A stretch of DNA of 32,865 nt, taken from positions 1 to 32,865 of the forward strand of contig CACMRS010000008.1 of assembly GCA_902616165.1 (NCBI GenBank). Direction: 5' to 3'. The position numbers were made by a program, and so were the translations under genes. The DNA comes from an uncultured Pelagibacteraceae bacterium (lineage in GTDB: Bacteria; Pseudomonadota; Alphaproteobacteria; Pelagibacterales; Pelagibacteraceae). This document shows positions 11,912 to 21,438 of the stretch, piece by piece (the first letter of the stretch is position 1; each line of letters opens with the position of its first letter). The notes under the pieces are model-generated. The model was not told where the DNA came from. It did not search any database and saw only the letters and a list, made by a program, of their open reading frames with translations.

Positions 11912-13211
11912 TTATCTAAAAAAAATATTACCAAAAAGATTATTTTATAGAGCTCTTCTTATAGTTGCTATTCCAGTTCTAGTTTTACAGTTAGTAATTA
12001 CGATTGTTTTTTTTGATAGTCTTTGGATCAAAACAAACAAAGGTATGACAAGGACACTGGTAAATGAAATTAGTACGTTTGTTGAAGCTTATGAAGCTGA
12101 GGAAGCAAATAAACAAGAGTTGTTAGATCTTTTTTCTATATTTTTAGATTTAAATATTGAATTTATCAATAATGAAAAATTACAAAATTCAGTTACTGAA
12201 AGATGGTTTAGTCCTATAGATAGAACTTTGAGAAGAGAACTAAAATCTAAATTTAGATTAAATGAATACTGGTTTGATACAACAGGTTATAAAGAATTAA
12301 TTGATTTAAGAATTAAATATGAAGATGGTTATTTTAAATTTTTAGTTCCTAAGGATAGAGTTGCAAGTTCTTCAGCAAGAATATTTGCACTTTGGATCAC
12401 AGTACCTGCAATTATAATGGTAATAATTTCTCTAATATTTTTAAAAAATCAAACCAGACCAATCACAAACCTAGCTCGTGCGGCTGAAAGGTTTGGTAAA
12501 GGGGAGAACATTGAGGAGTTTAAACCTTCTGGAGCACTTGAAATTAGACAAGCAGGACATGAATTTGATAAAATGAGAAAGAGAATTGAAAGACACATAA
12601 ATCAAAGAACAGAAATGTTATCTGGAATTAGTCATGATTTAAGGACGCCTTTAACAAGAATGAAACTACAATTAGCTTTTATAAAAGATAAAGAAACTGT
12701 TAATAAATTAACTGAAGATATCAATGAAATGGAAAAAATGTTAAATGAATATTTGCAATTTACCAGTTCATCATATGTTGAAAAAGATGAATTGTTTAAT
12801 CTATCTGAATTAATTTCAGAAGTTATTGAAAAATATAATAATGAGAATATTTCACAAAACTTAACACCAAGAATTTACTTTAATGGCAGGAAAAATTTAA
12901 TTAATAGATGTCTAAATAATCTAATTGATAATTCACTGAAATATGCGAACAAAGTTGAAATTAGCTTAAGCAAAACAAATACAAACCTATTCATTATTAT
13001 TGATGATGATGGCCCCGGAATACCAAAAAATGAGTATGAAAATGTATTTAAACCTTTCTATAAAATAAATAAAGGTAGAGCAGATTCTAAATCAAGTGTC
13101 GGTCTTGGCTTATCAATTTCATCAGACATTATCAAATCTCATGGAGGAAATATAATGTTAGAAAAATCAAAAATGGATGGTTTAAGAGTTAAGGTTTTCT
13201 TGCCTGTTTAA
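11892..13211 (+). CDS. EnvZ-like sensor histidine kinase, partner of PetR
   Basis: A membrane histidine kinase of about 439 residues. One transmembrane helix lies near 20-44, then a roughly 120-residue periplasmic sensor region, a second helix near 165-185, HAMP (about 186-238), and the H-box SGISHDLRTPLTR with H248. The ATPase domain has the N-box NNLIDNSLKYA, G1 DDDGPGIP and G2 GLGLSISSDI. The EnvZ-type layout fits phosphorylation of the adjacent OmpR-type regulator. A GTG at 11883 would add three residues; the ATG at 11892 is preferred. The last 23 nt overlap the convergent ubiK gene. The signal sensed is unknown. Confidence 0.88.
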   Translation: MFSGLSNYLKKILPKRLFYRALLIVAIPVLVLQLVITIVFFDSLWIKTNKGMTRTLVNEISTFVEAYEAEEANKQELLDLFSIFLDLNIEFINNEKLQNSVTERWFSPIDRTLRRELKSKFRLNEYWFDTTGYKELIDLRIKYEDGYFKFLVPKDRVASSSARIFALWITVPAIIMVIISLIFLKNQTRPITNLARAAERFGKGENIEEFKPSGALEIRQAGHEFDKMRKRIERHINQRTEMLSGISHDLRTPLTRMKLQLAFIKDKETVNKLTEDINEMEKMLNEYLQFTSSSYVEKDELFNLSELISEVIEKYNNENISQNLTPRIYFNGRKNLINRCLNNLIDNSLKYANKVEISLSKTNTNLFIIIDDDGPGIPKNEYENVFKPFYKINKGRADSKSSVGLGLSISSDIIKSHGGNIMLEKSKMDGLRVKVFLPV

Positions 13212-13440
13212 CTTTTTTTACTTTTTTTTTCTCAAGTTTATTTATTTTATTTTCAAGATTCTCAACACGTTTTGAGAGTACTTCAAACTCATCTTTACTA
13301 GTAAGTTTCATTTTAAAAACAAACTCATCTCTTTTAGATTTTAAGATATTAAATAGTTCTGTAGTTAAATCTTTTGAAGAGACTAGTCCCTGCTCTATTA
13401 ATTTAGCAAACTTATCAATTATAAATTTAGAATTTTTCAT
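13189..13440 (-). CDS. ubiK: BMFP-domain protein, UbiK-type ubiquinone biosynthesis accessory factor
   Basis: An 83-residue helical protein with a membrane-fusogenic N-terminal half (NSKFIIDKFAKLIEQG) and a C-terminal coiled coil (FEVLSKRVENLENKINKLEKK) ending in a basic tail. This is the layout of the BMFP/UbiK family (YqiC), which supports aerobic ubiquinone synthesis, probably by helping the Ubi complex at the membrane. An upstream ATG at 13455 would add five residues; the ATG at 13440 gives the more usual start. It diverges from lgt with about 32 bp between starts, a neighbourhood common in alphaproteobacteria. Its 3' end overlaps the kinase gene by 23 nt on the opposite strand. Confidence 0.75.
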   Translation of the reverse strand: MKNSKFIIDKFAKLIEQGLVSSKDLTTELFNILKSKRDEFVFKMKLTSKDEFEVLSKRVENLENKINKLEKKKVKKVKQARKP

Positions 13441-13472
13441 ATTTAAGATATACATTATAAGTATTATTAAAA

Positions 13473-14243
13473 ATGTTCATTAATAATTTTGACCCAGTAG
13501 CCTTAGAAATATTTTCTTTAGAAATCAGGTGGTATTCTCTAGCTTATATATTTGGAATCATATTGGGCTGGATACTAGCTAAAAAATTATTTATCCAAGA
13601 CACAGATGTTAAAAATAAGTTTGATGATTATTTAACTTATTTAATTATTGGAATAATTTTAGGAGGAAGACTTGGTTATATTTTTATTTATAATTTAAGT
13701 TTTTATATAAATAATCCATTAGATATATTTAAAATTTGGGAAGGTGGAATGTCCTTCCATGGTGGTTTGATTGGGGTTATTTTTGCATCTATATTTTTTG
13801 CTAAAAAAAATAATCAGAACCCATTCTTGTATTTGGATATTGTCGCTTTAGTAGCTCCAGTCGGGTTATTTTTTGGACGAATAGCAAACTTTATAAATTC
13901 AGAGTTGTATGGAACTATAACTAATGTACCCTGGGCAGTAATATTTATTCAGGTAGACAATCTTCCAAGGCATCCCTCACAATTATACGAAGCACTATTA
14001 GAAGGTTTATTTTTATTTTTATTATTAATTTATTTTAAAAACAAATTTTCAGACAAACCCGGTGTAATTTCAGGATTATTTTTAATAATTTACTCAATCT
14101 TCAGATTTATTGTTGAATTTTATAGAGTACCAGATGAACAGCTTGGTTATATATTTTTAAACTTCACAATGGGGCAAGTAGTAAGTTTAATATTTGTAAT
14201 ATCGGGGTTAATCTTATGTTATTTAAAATATGAAACTCGCTAA
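13473..14243 (+). CDS. lgt: Prolipoprotein diacylglyceryl transferase
   Basis: An inner-membrane enzyme of 256 residues that transfers diacylglyceryl from phosphatidylglycerol to the lipobox cysteine of prolipoproteins. The IRWYSLAY block is at 18-25, GGRLGY at 64-69, GGMSFHGG with the essential-type His H96 at 91-98, GRIANFINSELYG at 135-147 (R136, N139, E144), and RHPSQLYEA at 166-174. About seven hydrophobic segments are visible, as in the family. It overlaps the next gene by 14 nt, beginning a coupled lgt-methyltransferase-pgeF run. Its lipid donor is the product line of pgsA, present in the same window. Confidence 0.96.
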   Translation: MFINNFDPVALEIFSLEIRWYSLAYIFGIILGWILAKKLFIQDTDVKNKFDDYLTYLIIGIILGGRLGYIFIYNLSFYINNPLDIFKIWEGGMSFHGGLIGVIFASIFFAKKNNQNPFLYLDIVALVAPVGLFFGRIANFINSELYGTITNVPWAVIFIQVDNLPRHPSQLYEALLEGLFLFLLLIYFKNKFSDKPGVISGLFLIIYSIFRFIVEFYRVPDEQLGYIFLNFTMGQVVSLIFVISGLILCYLKYETR

Positions 14244-15282
14244 AACAAATAATTTATCATTAGATCAATTTATAAATTTAGCTCTTTACGATAAGGATAA
14301 AGGTTATTATATGAAAAAAAATCCTTTTGGTAAGGATGGTGACTTTATTACTGCTCCTAATATTACAAGATTATTTTCAGAAATAATTGCAATTTGGACA
14401 ATTACTTTTTGGAAAAGTATAGGGTCTCCAAAAAAATTTAACTTGCTAGAACTAGGAGCTGGAAATGGCGAAATGATAAAAGTCATAGATGAGACACTTA
14501 TAAATTTTCCAGAATGTTATAATGCATGCAATTTTGTAATTCATGAAAAAAGTGATTTTTTAATAAATGAACAAAAAAAAAATTTAAATTCTAAAAAATT
14601 TTCATGGTTAAAAGACATTAAAAAAATAAATTCAAACCCAACAATTTTTTTAGCTAATGAATTCTTTGATGCCATACCAATCAAACAATTTTTTAAAAAA
14701 AAAGATGGTTGGTTTGAAAGATTTGTAAATTTGAATGATCCAAAAAAAGCTGAATTTAAAGAAGAAAAAATTGATATAGAATTAATTGAAAAACATTTAA
14801 ATTTTGAAATATCGAAAAATCAGAAAGTTATAGAATATTCACCAGATACATTTAAATATTTAAGAACAATTTGTGACTTAATACGAAAAAATGATGGAGG
14901 AATGTTAGTTATTGATTATGGTTATGCAGATAGCAAAATGCATGAAACTCTTCAGGCAGTAAATAATCACAAATATTCTAACCTTTTAGAAAATATTGGA
15001 GACTCTGATATTACTTACAATATAAACTTTCATTACTTTGAAAAATTTATAAATCAGTTTAAAGAAATTAATTCAATTTTTACAAATCAAAAAAAATTTT
15101 TAACAAAGATGGGTATTCTTCAAAGAGCAGAAATAATCAGCAAAAATATAGCATTTTCTAAAAAAGCAGATTTATTTTATCGAGTAAGACGTTTAATAGA
15201 TAAAAATCAAATGGGTGAATTGTTCAAAGTCATGCTTGTAAAAAATAAGAGAAACAATTTTAAGACAGGTTTTCAAAATTGA
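14230..15282 (+). CDS. MidA/NDUFAF7-type SAM-dependent methyltransferase
   Basis: A 350-residue class I methyltransferase of the MidA (DUF185) family. The N-terminal signature GYYMKKNPFGKDGDFITAP is at 25-43, the SAM-binding glycine motif ELGAGNG at 74-80, and VIDYGYAD near residue 230. The mitochondrial homologue NDUFAF7 methylates an arginine of the complex I subunit NDUFS2 during assembly, so an arginine methyltransferase role for NADH dehydrogenase assembly is plausible but unproven in bacteria. The N-terminus is shorter than in many homologues. It overlaps lgt by 14 nt and shares a TTGA stop-start overlap with pgeF. Confidence 0.85.
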   Translation: MKLAKTNNLSLDQFINLALYDKDKGYYMKKNPFGKDGDFITAPNITRLFSEIIAIWTITFWKSIGSPKKFNLLELGAGNGEMIKVIDETLINFPECYNACNFVIHEKSDFLINEQKKNLNSKKFSWLKDIKKINSNPTIFLANEFFDAIPIKQFFKKKDGWFERFVNLNDPKKAEFKEEKIDIELIEKHLNFEISKNQKVIEYSPDTFKYLRTICDLIRKNDGGMLVIDYGYADSKMHETLQAVNNHKYSNLLENIGDSDITYNINFHYFEKFINQFKEINSIFTNQKKFLTKMGILQRAEIISKNIAFSKKADLFYRVRRLIDKNQMGELFKVMLVKNKRNNFKTGFQN

Positions 15283-16037
15283 TAAAATCAAAAAAACTTT
15301 CGAATATAAAAATGATTAAACATGGTTTTTTTAATAAAACTGGTGGTAAATCAAAAAAAATTTATAAAAGTTTAAACTGTGGTCCTGGTTCTAAAGATAA
15401 TCCTTCAGATGTTAAAAAAAATTTACAAATAGTTAAAAAAAAAATAAAAAGCACAGCGAAAGGTATTTTTTTACTTCATCAAATACATAGCAATAAGTTT
15501 GTTTATATTAATAAAAAAAATAAATTTAGATCAAAACCAAAAGCAGACGCTGTAATTACAAACCAAAAAAATACTCCTATTGGTATTTTAACTGCTGACT
15601 GTGTGCCAATTTTAATATGTGATGAAAAAAAAAAATTTGTTGCAGCTATTCATGCTGGTTGGAAGGGCGCATACAAAGATATAATTAGCAATGTAATCAA
15701 ATTTATGATCAAAAAAGGATCTAATACTAAAAATATTACAGCAGCTATCGGACCTGCTATCTCAGCAAAAAATTATGAAGTAAAAGAAGATTTCAAAAGA
15801 AAATTTATTAAAAAGGATAAAAAAAATAACAAATTTTTTAAAATTAAGTTTAAAAAGCTTTATTTTGATTTACCTAAATATGTAAAATCTTGTCTTTTAA
15901 AGAATAAAATAAAAAATATTGAGTCTATAAATATTGATACATTTGATGTTGAAAATAATTTTTTTAGTGCGAGGAGAGCGTTAAGACTAAATCATGATGA
16001 TTATGGTAGAAATATTTCAATAATTATGCTTAATTAG
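15279..16037 (+). CDS. pgeF: Peptidoglycan editing factor PgeF (YfiH/YlmD, DUF152)
   Basis: A 252-residue protein of the former laccase-domain DUF152 family. Metal-binding residues are H70 (LLHQIHS), C108 (TADCVP) and H125 (AAIHAGWKG), all in the expected order. In E. coli PgeF removes misplaced L-serine residues from peptidoglycan precursors; purine nucleoside phosphorylase activity is reported for related proteins. The start used is TTG at 15279, overlapping the previous TGA in TTGA. An ATG at 15312 would shorten it by 11 residues and leave only three residues before the conserved KHGFF block, so the TTG is favoured but not certain. It is followed by prs after 8 bases. Confidence 0.9.
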   Translation: MIKSKKLSNIKMIKHGFFNKTGGKSKKIYKSLNCGPGSKDNPSDVKKNLQIVKKKIKSTAKGIFLLHQIHSNKFVYINKKNKFRSKPKADAVITNQKNTPIGILTADCVPILICDEKKKFVAAIHAGWKGAYKDIISNVIKFMIKKGSNTKNITAAIGPAISAKNYEVKEDFKRKFIKKDKKNNKFFKIKFKKLYFDLPKYVKSCLLKNKIKNIESINIDTFDVENNFFSARRALRLNHDDYGRNISIIMLN

Positions 16038-16045
16038 GTTTTTTA

Positions 16046-16978
16046 ATGAAATTATTATCCGGAAATAGCAACAAACCATTAAGTAAGAATATTGCTAAAT
16101 ATCTTAAATCTAAGTTGGTCAACTCTAGCATAAAAAATTTTTCTGATGGGGAAATTTATGTTGAAATTAACGAAAATATAAGAGGGAATAGTATTTTTTT
16201 AATTCAATCTGTTTCATCTCCAGCAAATGACAACTTAATGGAACTACTTTTATGTATCGATGCACTTAAGAGGTCGTCAGCAAAAAATATTACTGCAGTT
16301 ATTCCTTACTTTGGTTATGCAAGACAAGATAGAAAAGTTGCACCACGCACATCTATTTCAGCTAAACTTGTTTCAAATCTAATAACTAAAGCAGGAGCAG
16401 ATAGAGTTGTTACTGTTGATTTGCATGCAGGACAAATTCAAGGATTTTTTGATATTCCAGTCGATAACTTGTTTGCAACACCAATATTTGCAAGACATGT
16501 GAAAAAAAAGATAAAAAGTAAAAATCTAATTTGCGTTGCACCAGACGTGGGTGGAACTGAACGAGCCAGAGCACTTGGAAAACTTTTAAATGTTGGTTTG
16601 GCTATTGTTGATAAAAGAAGACCAAAGCCAGGTCAATCTCAAGTAATGAATATTATTGGAGATGTGAAAGGAAAAACTTGTATTCTTGTTGATGATATCA
16701 TCGATTCAGGGGGTACAATTGTAAATGCAGCTAAAGCTCTTAAAGATAGAGGTGCTAAAGAAGTTTATGTATATATTACTCACGGTGTTCTTAGTGGAGA
16801 AGCAGTAAAAAAAATTAAAAAATCTGCAATTAAAAATTTAGTTATCACTGATACAATTGATAATATAAGCAGAGTTAAAGGTGTTAAAAACATTGAGGTT
16901 CTCTCTATTTCGGGACTAATGGGTGAAGCAATTAAAAGAATATCTAATTCAACCTCCGTATCAGATTTATTCAAATAA
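16046..16978 (+). CDS. prs: Ribose-phosphate pyrophosphokinase (PRPP synthetase)
   Basis: A 310-residue class I PRPP synthetase making phosphoribosyl pyrophosphate from ribose-5-phosphate and ATP for nucleotide, histidine and NAD synthesis. Visible blocks include [11 protein letters not shown], the flexible-loop region [25 protein letters not shown], and the PRPP-binding loop [10 protein letters not shown] around residues 214-223. Length is typical. It leads into rplY, pth and ychF on the same strand, a conserved proteobacterial order. A 45-bp gap separates it from rplY and might hold an extra promoter. Confidence 0.97.
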   Translation: MKLLSGNSNKPLSKNIAKYLKSKLVNSSIKNFSDGEIYVEINENIRGNSIFLIQSVSSPANDNLMELLLCIDALKRSSAKNITAVIPYFGYARQDRKVAPRTSISAKLVSNLITKAGADRVVTVDLHAGQIQGFFDIPVDNLFATPIFARHVKKKIKSKNLICVAPDVGGTERARALGKLLNVGLAIVDKRRPKPGQSQVMNIIGDVKGKTCILVDDIIDSGGTIVNAAKALKDRGAKEVYVYITHGVLSGEAVKKIKKSAIKNLVITDTIDNISRVKGVKNIEVLSISGLMGEAIKRISNSTSVSDLFK

Positions 16979-17023
16979 AAACCTTGAGTTATTAAGGAAC
17001 TTAAGCTAAAAACCTTTGTTTTT

Positions 17024-17737
17024 ATGAACTCATTAGATGCTAATATCAGAATTACAAAGACTAAAGGTGAGCTGAATTCACTTAGAAATAATGGTAACGT
17101 GCCTGCTATCATTTATGGTGGTGAAGCTCAAAATGAAAAAATTTCTATATCAAAAAAAATACTTAAATCTTTAATTGAGAACGAAAACTTTTTATCAAGT
17201 ATCATAACTTTAAATATTGATGGTAAAACTCAAAAAGTTCTTCCAAGAGAAATAAAATATGACATTATTTCAGATGAGCCAATTCATGTAGACTTTTTAA
17301 GAATTGTTGCAGGAATAAAAGTCAGAATTGAAGTACCAGTAAAATTTTTAAATCACGAGAAATCTCCTGGTTTAAAAAGAGGTGGGGTTTTAAATATAGT
17401 AAGAAGAAAAGTTGAACTAAAATGTCCAAGTGAAAAAATTCCTGAAAATCTAGTTATAGATCTTGATGGTGTTGATATTGGAGAAAGTTTTAAAATTTCT
17501 TCTATAAATCTTGATAGTGAGGTTACACCCACTATTCAAGGAAGAGACTTTGTAATTGCAACACTAGCAGCTCCAACTGTTATGAAAGAACCTGAAAAAC
17601 CTGCAGAGGCTGAGACGGCTGAAGGAGAAGGTGCTGAAGGAGCAGAAGCGGCAGTAGCTGAAGGTGTAGATAAGCCAGCAGCTGAAGGTGATAAAAAAGA
17701 AGGTGAAGATAAAAAGCCTGCTGAAGAAAAAAAATAA
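17024..17737 (+). CDS. rplY: Large-subunit ribosomal protein bL25 (CTC/TL5 form)
   Basis: A 237-residue bL25 of the long two-domain type that binds 5S rRNA in the large subunit. The N-terminal RNA-binding domain (about 1-95) has GNVPAIIYGG and PREIKYDIISDEPIHVDFLR; the second beta domain (about 96-185) has VPVKFLNHEKSPGLKRGG and GESFKISSI. After about residue 186 comes a roughly 50-residue Ala/Glu/Gly/Lys-rich acidic low-complexity tail. That tail is encoded by repeated GCTGAAGG units and is visibly more G+C-rich than its surroundings. The ATG at 17024 matches the family start. There is no Shine-Dalgarno site. Confidence 0.95.
   Translation: MNSLDANIRITKTKGELNSLRNNGNVPAIIYGGEAQNEKISISKKILKSLIENENFLSSIITLNIDGKTQKVLPREIKYDIISDEPIHVDFLRIVAGIKVRIEVPVKFLNHEKSPGLKRGGVLNIVRRKVELKCPSEKIPENLVIDLDGVDIGESFKISSINLDSEVTPTIQGRDFVIATLAAPTVMKEPEKPAEAETAEGEGAEGAEAAVAEGVDKPAAEGDKKEGEDKKPAEEKK
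17618..17688 (+). repeat. Short GCTGAAGG repeats in the rplY tail
   Basis: GCTGAAGG occurs four times, at 17618, 17633, 17657 and 17681. The spacings of 15, 24 and 24 bases are all multiples of three, so each copy encodes Ala-Glu-Gly in the same frame. A GCTGAAGA variant follows near 17719. This is in-frame expansion of a low-complexity tail. Confidence 0.7.
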
Positions 17738-17778
17738 GTTTATCAAATTTGAATTTTATCCTCCAATATTAATATTTT

Positions 17779-18339
17779 ATGCTTCTACTTGTAGGATTAG
17801 GTAATCCAACCCCAGACAGTGAAAACAATAGGCACAATATTGGTTTCAAAATTATAGATGCAATAAATAAAAAATTTGGACTTTCAAAACAAAAACCAAA
17901 ATTCAAAGGACTTCTTACAACAGGTAATGTAGGAGACCAAAAAGTTTACGCTATTAAACCTTTAACATTTATGAATAATTCTGGAATTTGTATCAGAGAG
18001 TTAATTGAATATTTCAAAATAGATGCTGAGGATGTTATCGTTTTCCATGACGATCTAGATGTAGAATTTGGAAAGATAAAAGCAAAATTTGGTGGATCTG
18101 ATGCAGGACATAACGGAATTGCGTCAATAGATAAATTTATTGGTAAAGATTATTCAAGAGTACGAATAGGAATTGGTAAACCAAAAGATAAAATGGAAGT
18201 AAGTGATTTTGTTCTTCAAAATTTTGACGAGGATGAAATGCTTGAATTGGAAAAAATCACGAATAACATCACAGATTCTATATCAATACTTATCGACAAA
18301 AAATTAGATTTATTCTCAAGCACTATAAATAATAAATAA
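17779..18339 (+). CDS. pth: Peptidyl-tRNA hydrolase
   Basis: A 186-residue bacterial Pth that frees tRNA from stalled peptidyl-tRNA by ester hydrolysis. Active-site residues are present: N9 in GLGNP, the catalytic base H19 in NNRHNIG, D91 in FHDDLD, and the GGSDAGHNG loop with N112. Length is normal. It follows rplY by 41 bp and its TAA overlaps the ychF ATG by one base (TAATG). The rplY-pth-ychF order is a conserved translation cluster in proteobacteria, so the call is secure. Confidence 0.97.
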   Translation: MLLLVGLGNPTPDSENNRHNIGFKIIDAINKKFGLSKQKPKFKGLLTTGNVGDQKVYAIKPLTFMNNSGICIRELIEYFKIDAEDVIVFHDDLDVEFGKIKAKFGGSDAGHNGIASIDKFIGKDYSRVRIGIGKPKDKMEVSDFVLQNFDEDEMLELEKITNNITDSISILIDKKLDLFSSTINNK

Positions 18340-19412
18340 TGAGTTTTAAATGTGGAATTGTTGGTTTACCAAATGTGGGTAAATCTACACTCTTTAATGC
18401 TCTTACAAACTCAAGCAAAGCCCAAGCTGCAAATTTTCCATTTTGTACGATAGATCCCAATGTGGGAGTTGTGCCTGTTCCAGATGAAAGATTGAATAAA
18501 TTATCAGAAGTTTCAAAATCAAAAAAAACAATAAATACAACTATTTCATTTGTAGATATAGCTGGTCTTGTGAAAGGCGCATCTAAAGGTGAAGGATTAG
18601 GTAATAAATTTCTGTCACACATAAGAGAAGTTGATGCAGTTATTCATATGATTAGATGCTTTGACTCTGACGATATTCAAAATGTTAATCCAGACGTTAA
18701 CCCTATAAGAGATCTTGAGATCATTGAAACTGAAATGATGCTGGCTGATTTAGAGTCTATTCAAAAAAGACTTGAAAAAAATAATAAAAAAAATGTGCAA
18801 GAAGACCAGCTTAAGATTTTAGAGATTGCATTAGACTGTATTAATAGTGATAAAGATATATCAATATTAAATTCTCAATTTGATACAAAACAACTTAATC
18901 AAAGTGGCCTTTTATCTATAAAACCAAAGATCTTCGTTTGTAATGTAGATGAGCAAAGCGTACAGGGTGGAAATAAATATACTAAAGACTTCATCGAAAA
19001 ATTTGGAAAAGATAACACTCTGGTTGTTTCTGCAGACATAGAAAACCAAATAAATGAATTAGCAGAAGATGAAAAAAAAAATTACATGGACATGATTGGT
19101 TTAAAAGATACAGGTCTAAGTATGCTAATTCAAAAGGGCTATAAAATTTTAGAACTTGATACGTATTTTACTTCCGGACCTGAAGAAACTAGAGCTTGGA
19201 CTATACAAAAAAATTGTACTGCTCCTAAAGCTGCAGGAGAAATACATACAGATTTTGAAAAAGGTTTCATTAGAGCTGAAACTGTATCATATGAAGATTT
19301 CGTAGCTAATGATGGATGGGTAAATTCTAAAACTAATGGAAAAATGAGATTAGAAGGTAAAGATTATATTGTGAAAGATGGAGACGTACTAAACTTCAGA
19401 TTCAACACGTGA
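18339..19412 (+). CDS. ychF: Ribosome-binding ATPase YchF (Obg-like)
   Basis: A 357-residue Obg-family ATPase that binds ribosomes and is linked to oxidative-stress responses. The P-loop GLPNVGKST is at 9-17 and switch II DIAGLVKGASKGEGLGN near 68-84. The G4 position reads NVDE rather than NKxD, the YchF hallmark that favours ATP over GTP. The C-terminal TGS domain begins near residue 275 (TYFTSGPEETRAWT) and ends with GKDYIVKDGDVLNFRF. It is the last gene of the prs-rplY-pth-ychF run. Its final 24 nt overlap the 3' end of petC on the other strand. Confidence 0.97.
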   Translation: MSFKCGIVGLPNVGKSTLFNALTNSSKAQAANFPFCTIDPNVGVVPVPDERLNKLSEVSKSKKTINTTISFVDIAGLVKGASKGEGLGNKFLSHIREVDAVIHMIRCFDSDDIQNVNPDVNPIRDLEIIETEMMLADLESIQKRLEKNNKKNVQEDQLKILEIALDCINSDKDISILNSQFDTKQLNQSGLLSIKPKIFVCNVDEQSVQGGNKYTKDFIEKFGKDNTLVVSADIENQINELAEDEKKNYMDMIGLKDTGLSMLIQKGYKILELDTYFTSGPEETRAWTIQKNCTAPKAAGEIHTDFEKGFIRAETVSYEDFVANDGWVNSKTNGKMRLEGKDYIVKDGDVLNFRFNT

Positions 19413-20168
19413 CCATATCTTTTTCATACTAAAGTAAACTAAAACAGTAAGAATAATTAAATAAACTATCGCTTTAAAGCCCATTTGATGTCGAGCTTCT
19501 AAATGAGGTTCAGCAGACCACATTAAGAAGGTCGTTACATCTTTTGACATCTGTTCTACTGTTGCATTTGTTCCGTCGCCATACTCGACTAATCCATCTG
19601 ATAATGGAGCAGCCATTCTAATTTTATTACCATACATATATTTGTTGTAATAAACTCCATCATCTAAAGATACGTTGCTAGGAGCATCTTCATATCCTTG
19701 TAATAAGGAATAAATATAGTCAACACCACCTCCTCTTGCTTTTACCAAAACAGACATGTCAGGAGGATATGCACCACCATTTGCAGCTTGAGCTGCTTTT
19801 ACATTATCGTAAGGCATCACAAATTTGTCAGATAATTTTCCTGGCCTTGTAAACATTTCACCATCAGAATTTGGACCATCAGTTACTTCAAATGAAGCTG
19901 CTATAGCTTTAGCTTGAGCTTCAGAGAATTCTGGCCCTCCTGGCTCTGCTAAATTTCTATAACTTAAATACTTCATAGAATGACATGAGGCACATACTTC
20001 AGTATAAACTTGATAACCTCTTTGAAGAGAGGCCCTATCAAATTTTCCAAATAGACCCTTAAAACTCCAATCAGTTTTTAGATATTCTACTTTTTCAGCA
20101 GCAAAAGAATATGAATTTGGAGCGATGATTACGATTATTATAGATAATAACTTAAATAAATTTTTCAC
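19389..20168 (-). CDS. petC: Cytochrome c1 of the bc1 complex
   Basis: A 259-residue c-type cytochrome with a cleavable signal peptide (about 1-24), the haem-attachment motif CASCH at 59-63 in the c1-typical CASCHSMKYLSYRNL, and M185 in IRMAAPL as the probable sixth haem ligand. A C-terminal membrane anchor (AIVYLIILTVLVYFSM) follows. It takes electrons from the Rieske protein and passes them to a soluble or membrane cytochrome c. The start is GTG at 20168, one base after the petB stop. It is separate from cytochrome b, unlike the fused fbcH of some rhizobia. Its 3' end overlaps ychF by 24 nt. Confidence 0.97.
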   Translation of the reverse strand: MKNLFKLLSIIIVIIAPNSYSFAAEKVEYLKTDWSFKGLFGKFDRASLQRGYQVYTEVCASCHSMKYLSYRNLAEPGGPEFSEAQAKAIAASFEVTDGPNSDGEMFTRPGKLSDKFVMPYDNVKAAQAANGGAYPPDMSVLVKARGGGVDYIYSLLQGYEDAPSNVSLDDGVYYNKYMYGNKIRMAAPLSDGLVEYGDGTNATVEQMSKDVTTFLMWSAEPHLEARHQMGFKAIVYLIILTVLVYFSMKKIWSRVESEV

Positions 20169-20169
20169 C

Positions 20170-21432
20170 TTACTCTATTTTGCTTTCTCTATTTCTGGCG
20201 GCTGCTAAATTCGGTGAACCACCAAGCACAGGTTCAGTAATGCTTAAAGGCACTGGTAAGGTTTTTTCTTTAAAACCTAAAACAGGAAGAATAACTAAAA
20301 AATGTAAAAAATAATACGCAGTAGCAACTCGTGCTATCAACAAGTAAAGTCCCTCAGCTGGCATCGCACCCACATAACCTAGTATTAAAACATCTGCAAC
20401 TAGTATCCAGTAGAATTGTCTATATAAAGGTCTGAATACCGCGGATCTTATTTTTGAGGTATCTAACCAAGGTAAAACCGCTAAAATTAATATTGCAGAT
20501 AACATAGCCACAACTCCCAACAATTTATCTGGAACTGATCTTAATATTGCATAAAAAGGAAGTAGATACCATTCAGGAACAATGTGTGCAGGTGTTACCA
20601 TTGGGTTAGCCTCGATATAATTGTCCGCATGTCCTAAAATGTTTGGTGCATAAAATACAAAGAAAGCAAACACAATCATGAACATTAATAAAGCAAAACC
20701 ATCTTTAATTACTATGTAAGGATGGAAAGGCACAGTGTCTTTAGATGGTTTTTTTATATCTATTCCAACTGGGTTGTTGTTACCAGGAACATGTAATGCC
20801 CATATATGTAAAACAACTAATCCTAAAATCAAAAATGGAATTAAATAATGCAAAGTAAAAAATCTAGTTAACGTAGGGTTATCGACTGAATAACCTCCCC
20901 ACAACCAAGTGACAATACCCTCTCCAACTAATGGAATAGCGCTAAATAAATTTGTGATTACAGTTGCTCCCCAGAAACTCATTTGTCCCCAAGGCAATAC
21001 ATAGCCCATAAATGCAGCCGCCATCATTAGCAAATAAATAATTATTCCAATTATCCAAATTATTTCTCTTGGTGCTTTGTAAGAACCATAAAATAATGAC
21101 CTGAAGATATGAATGTAGACTGCTAAGAAAAACATAGATGCACCATTTGCATGAATGTATCTAATTAACCAACCGTAATTGACATCACGCATGATGTGCT
21201 CAACACTCTCAAAAGCCATATCTGCGTGAGCAATGTAATGCATTGCAAGAGTTAATCCGGTAACAATTTGAGTGATTAAGCAAAAAGTTAAAATTCCACC
21301 AAATGTCCACCAATAATTTAAATTTTTAGGAGTCGGATAATCTGTTAAATGATTTGCAAGAGTTAATAGTGGCAATCGATCATTAAACCATTGTCCTACT
21401 TTCGATTTTGGTCTGTAATCATGATCACTCAT
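20170..21432 (-). CDS. petB: Cytochrome b of the bc1 complex
   Basis: A 420-residue polytopic membrane protein carrying both b haems and the quinol-oxidising and quinone-reducing sites. Haem-ligand histidines lie in LAMHYIAH and IRYIHANG in the first half, and in LHYLIPF and [10 protein letters not shown] further on. The quinol-site PEWY motif is near residue 285 in [18 protein letters not shown]. Eight or more transmembrane helices are evident. It lies six bases downstream of petA and one base upstream of petC, forming the usual Rieske-b-c1 operon. Full length, with no anomaly seen. Confidence 0.98.
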   Translation of the reverse strand: MSDHDYRPKSKVGQWFNDRLPLLTLANHLTDYPTPKNLNYWWTFGGILTFCLITQIVTGLTLAMHYIAHADMAFESVEHIMRDVNYGWLIRYIHANGASMFFLAVYIHIFRSLFYGSYKAPREIIWIIGIIIYLLMMAAAFMGYVLPWGQMSFWGATVITNLFSAIPLVGEGIVTWLWGGYSVDNPTLTRFFTLHYLIPFLILGLVVLHIWALHVPGNNNPVGIDIKKPSKDTVPFHPYIVIKDGFALLMFMIVFAFFVFYAPNILGHADNYIEANPMVTPAHIVPEWYLLPFYAILRSVPDKLLGVVAMLSAILILAVLPWLDTSKIRSAVFRPLYRQFYWILVADVLILGYVGAMPAEGLYLLIARVATAYYFLHFLVILPVLGFKEKTLPVPLSITEPVLGGSPNLAAARNRESKIE

Positions 21433-21438
21433 TTTTCT

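Noticed and set aside
16982-17023. Possible alternative hairpins (CCTT/AAGG and TTAAGG/CCTTTG, then a T run) before rplY, like an attenuator
   Set aside because: The stems are only four to six base pairs with long loops, so stability would be negligible. No ribosomal-protein leader motif for bL25 is recognisable.
17765-17776. AATATTAATATT palindrome upstream of pth as an operator or terminator
   Set aside because: It is a 12-bp A/T-only repeat without a loop or T tail, common by chance at this base composition.
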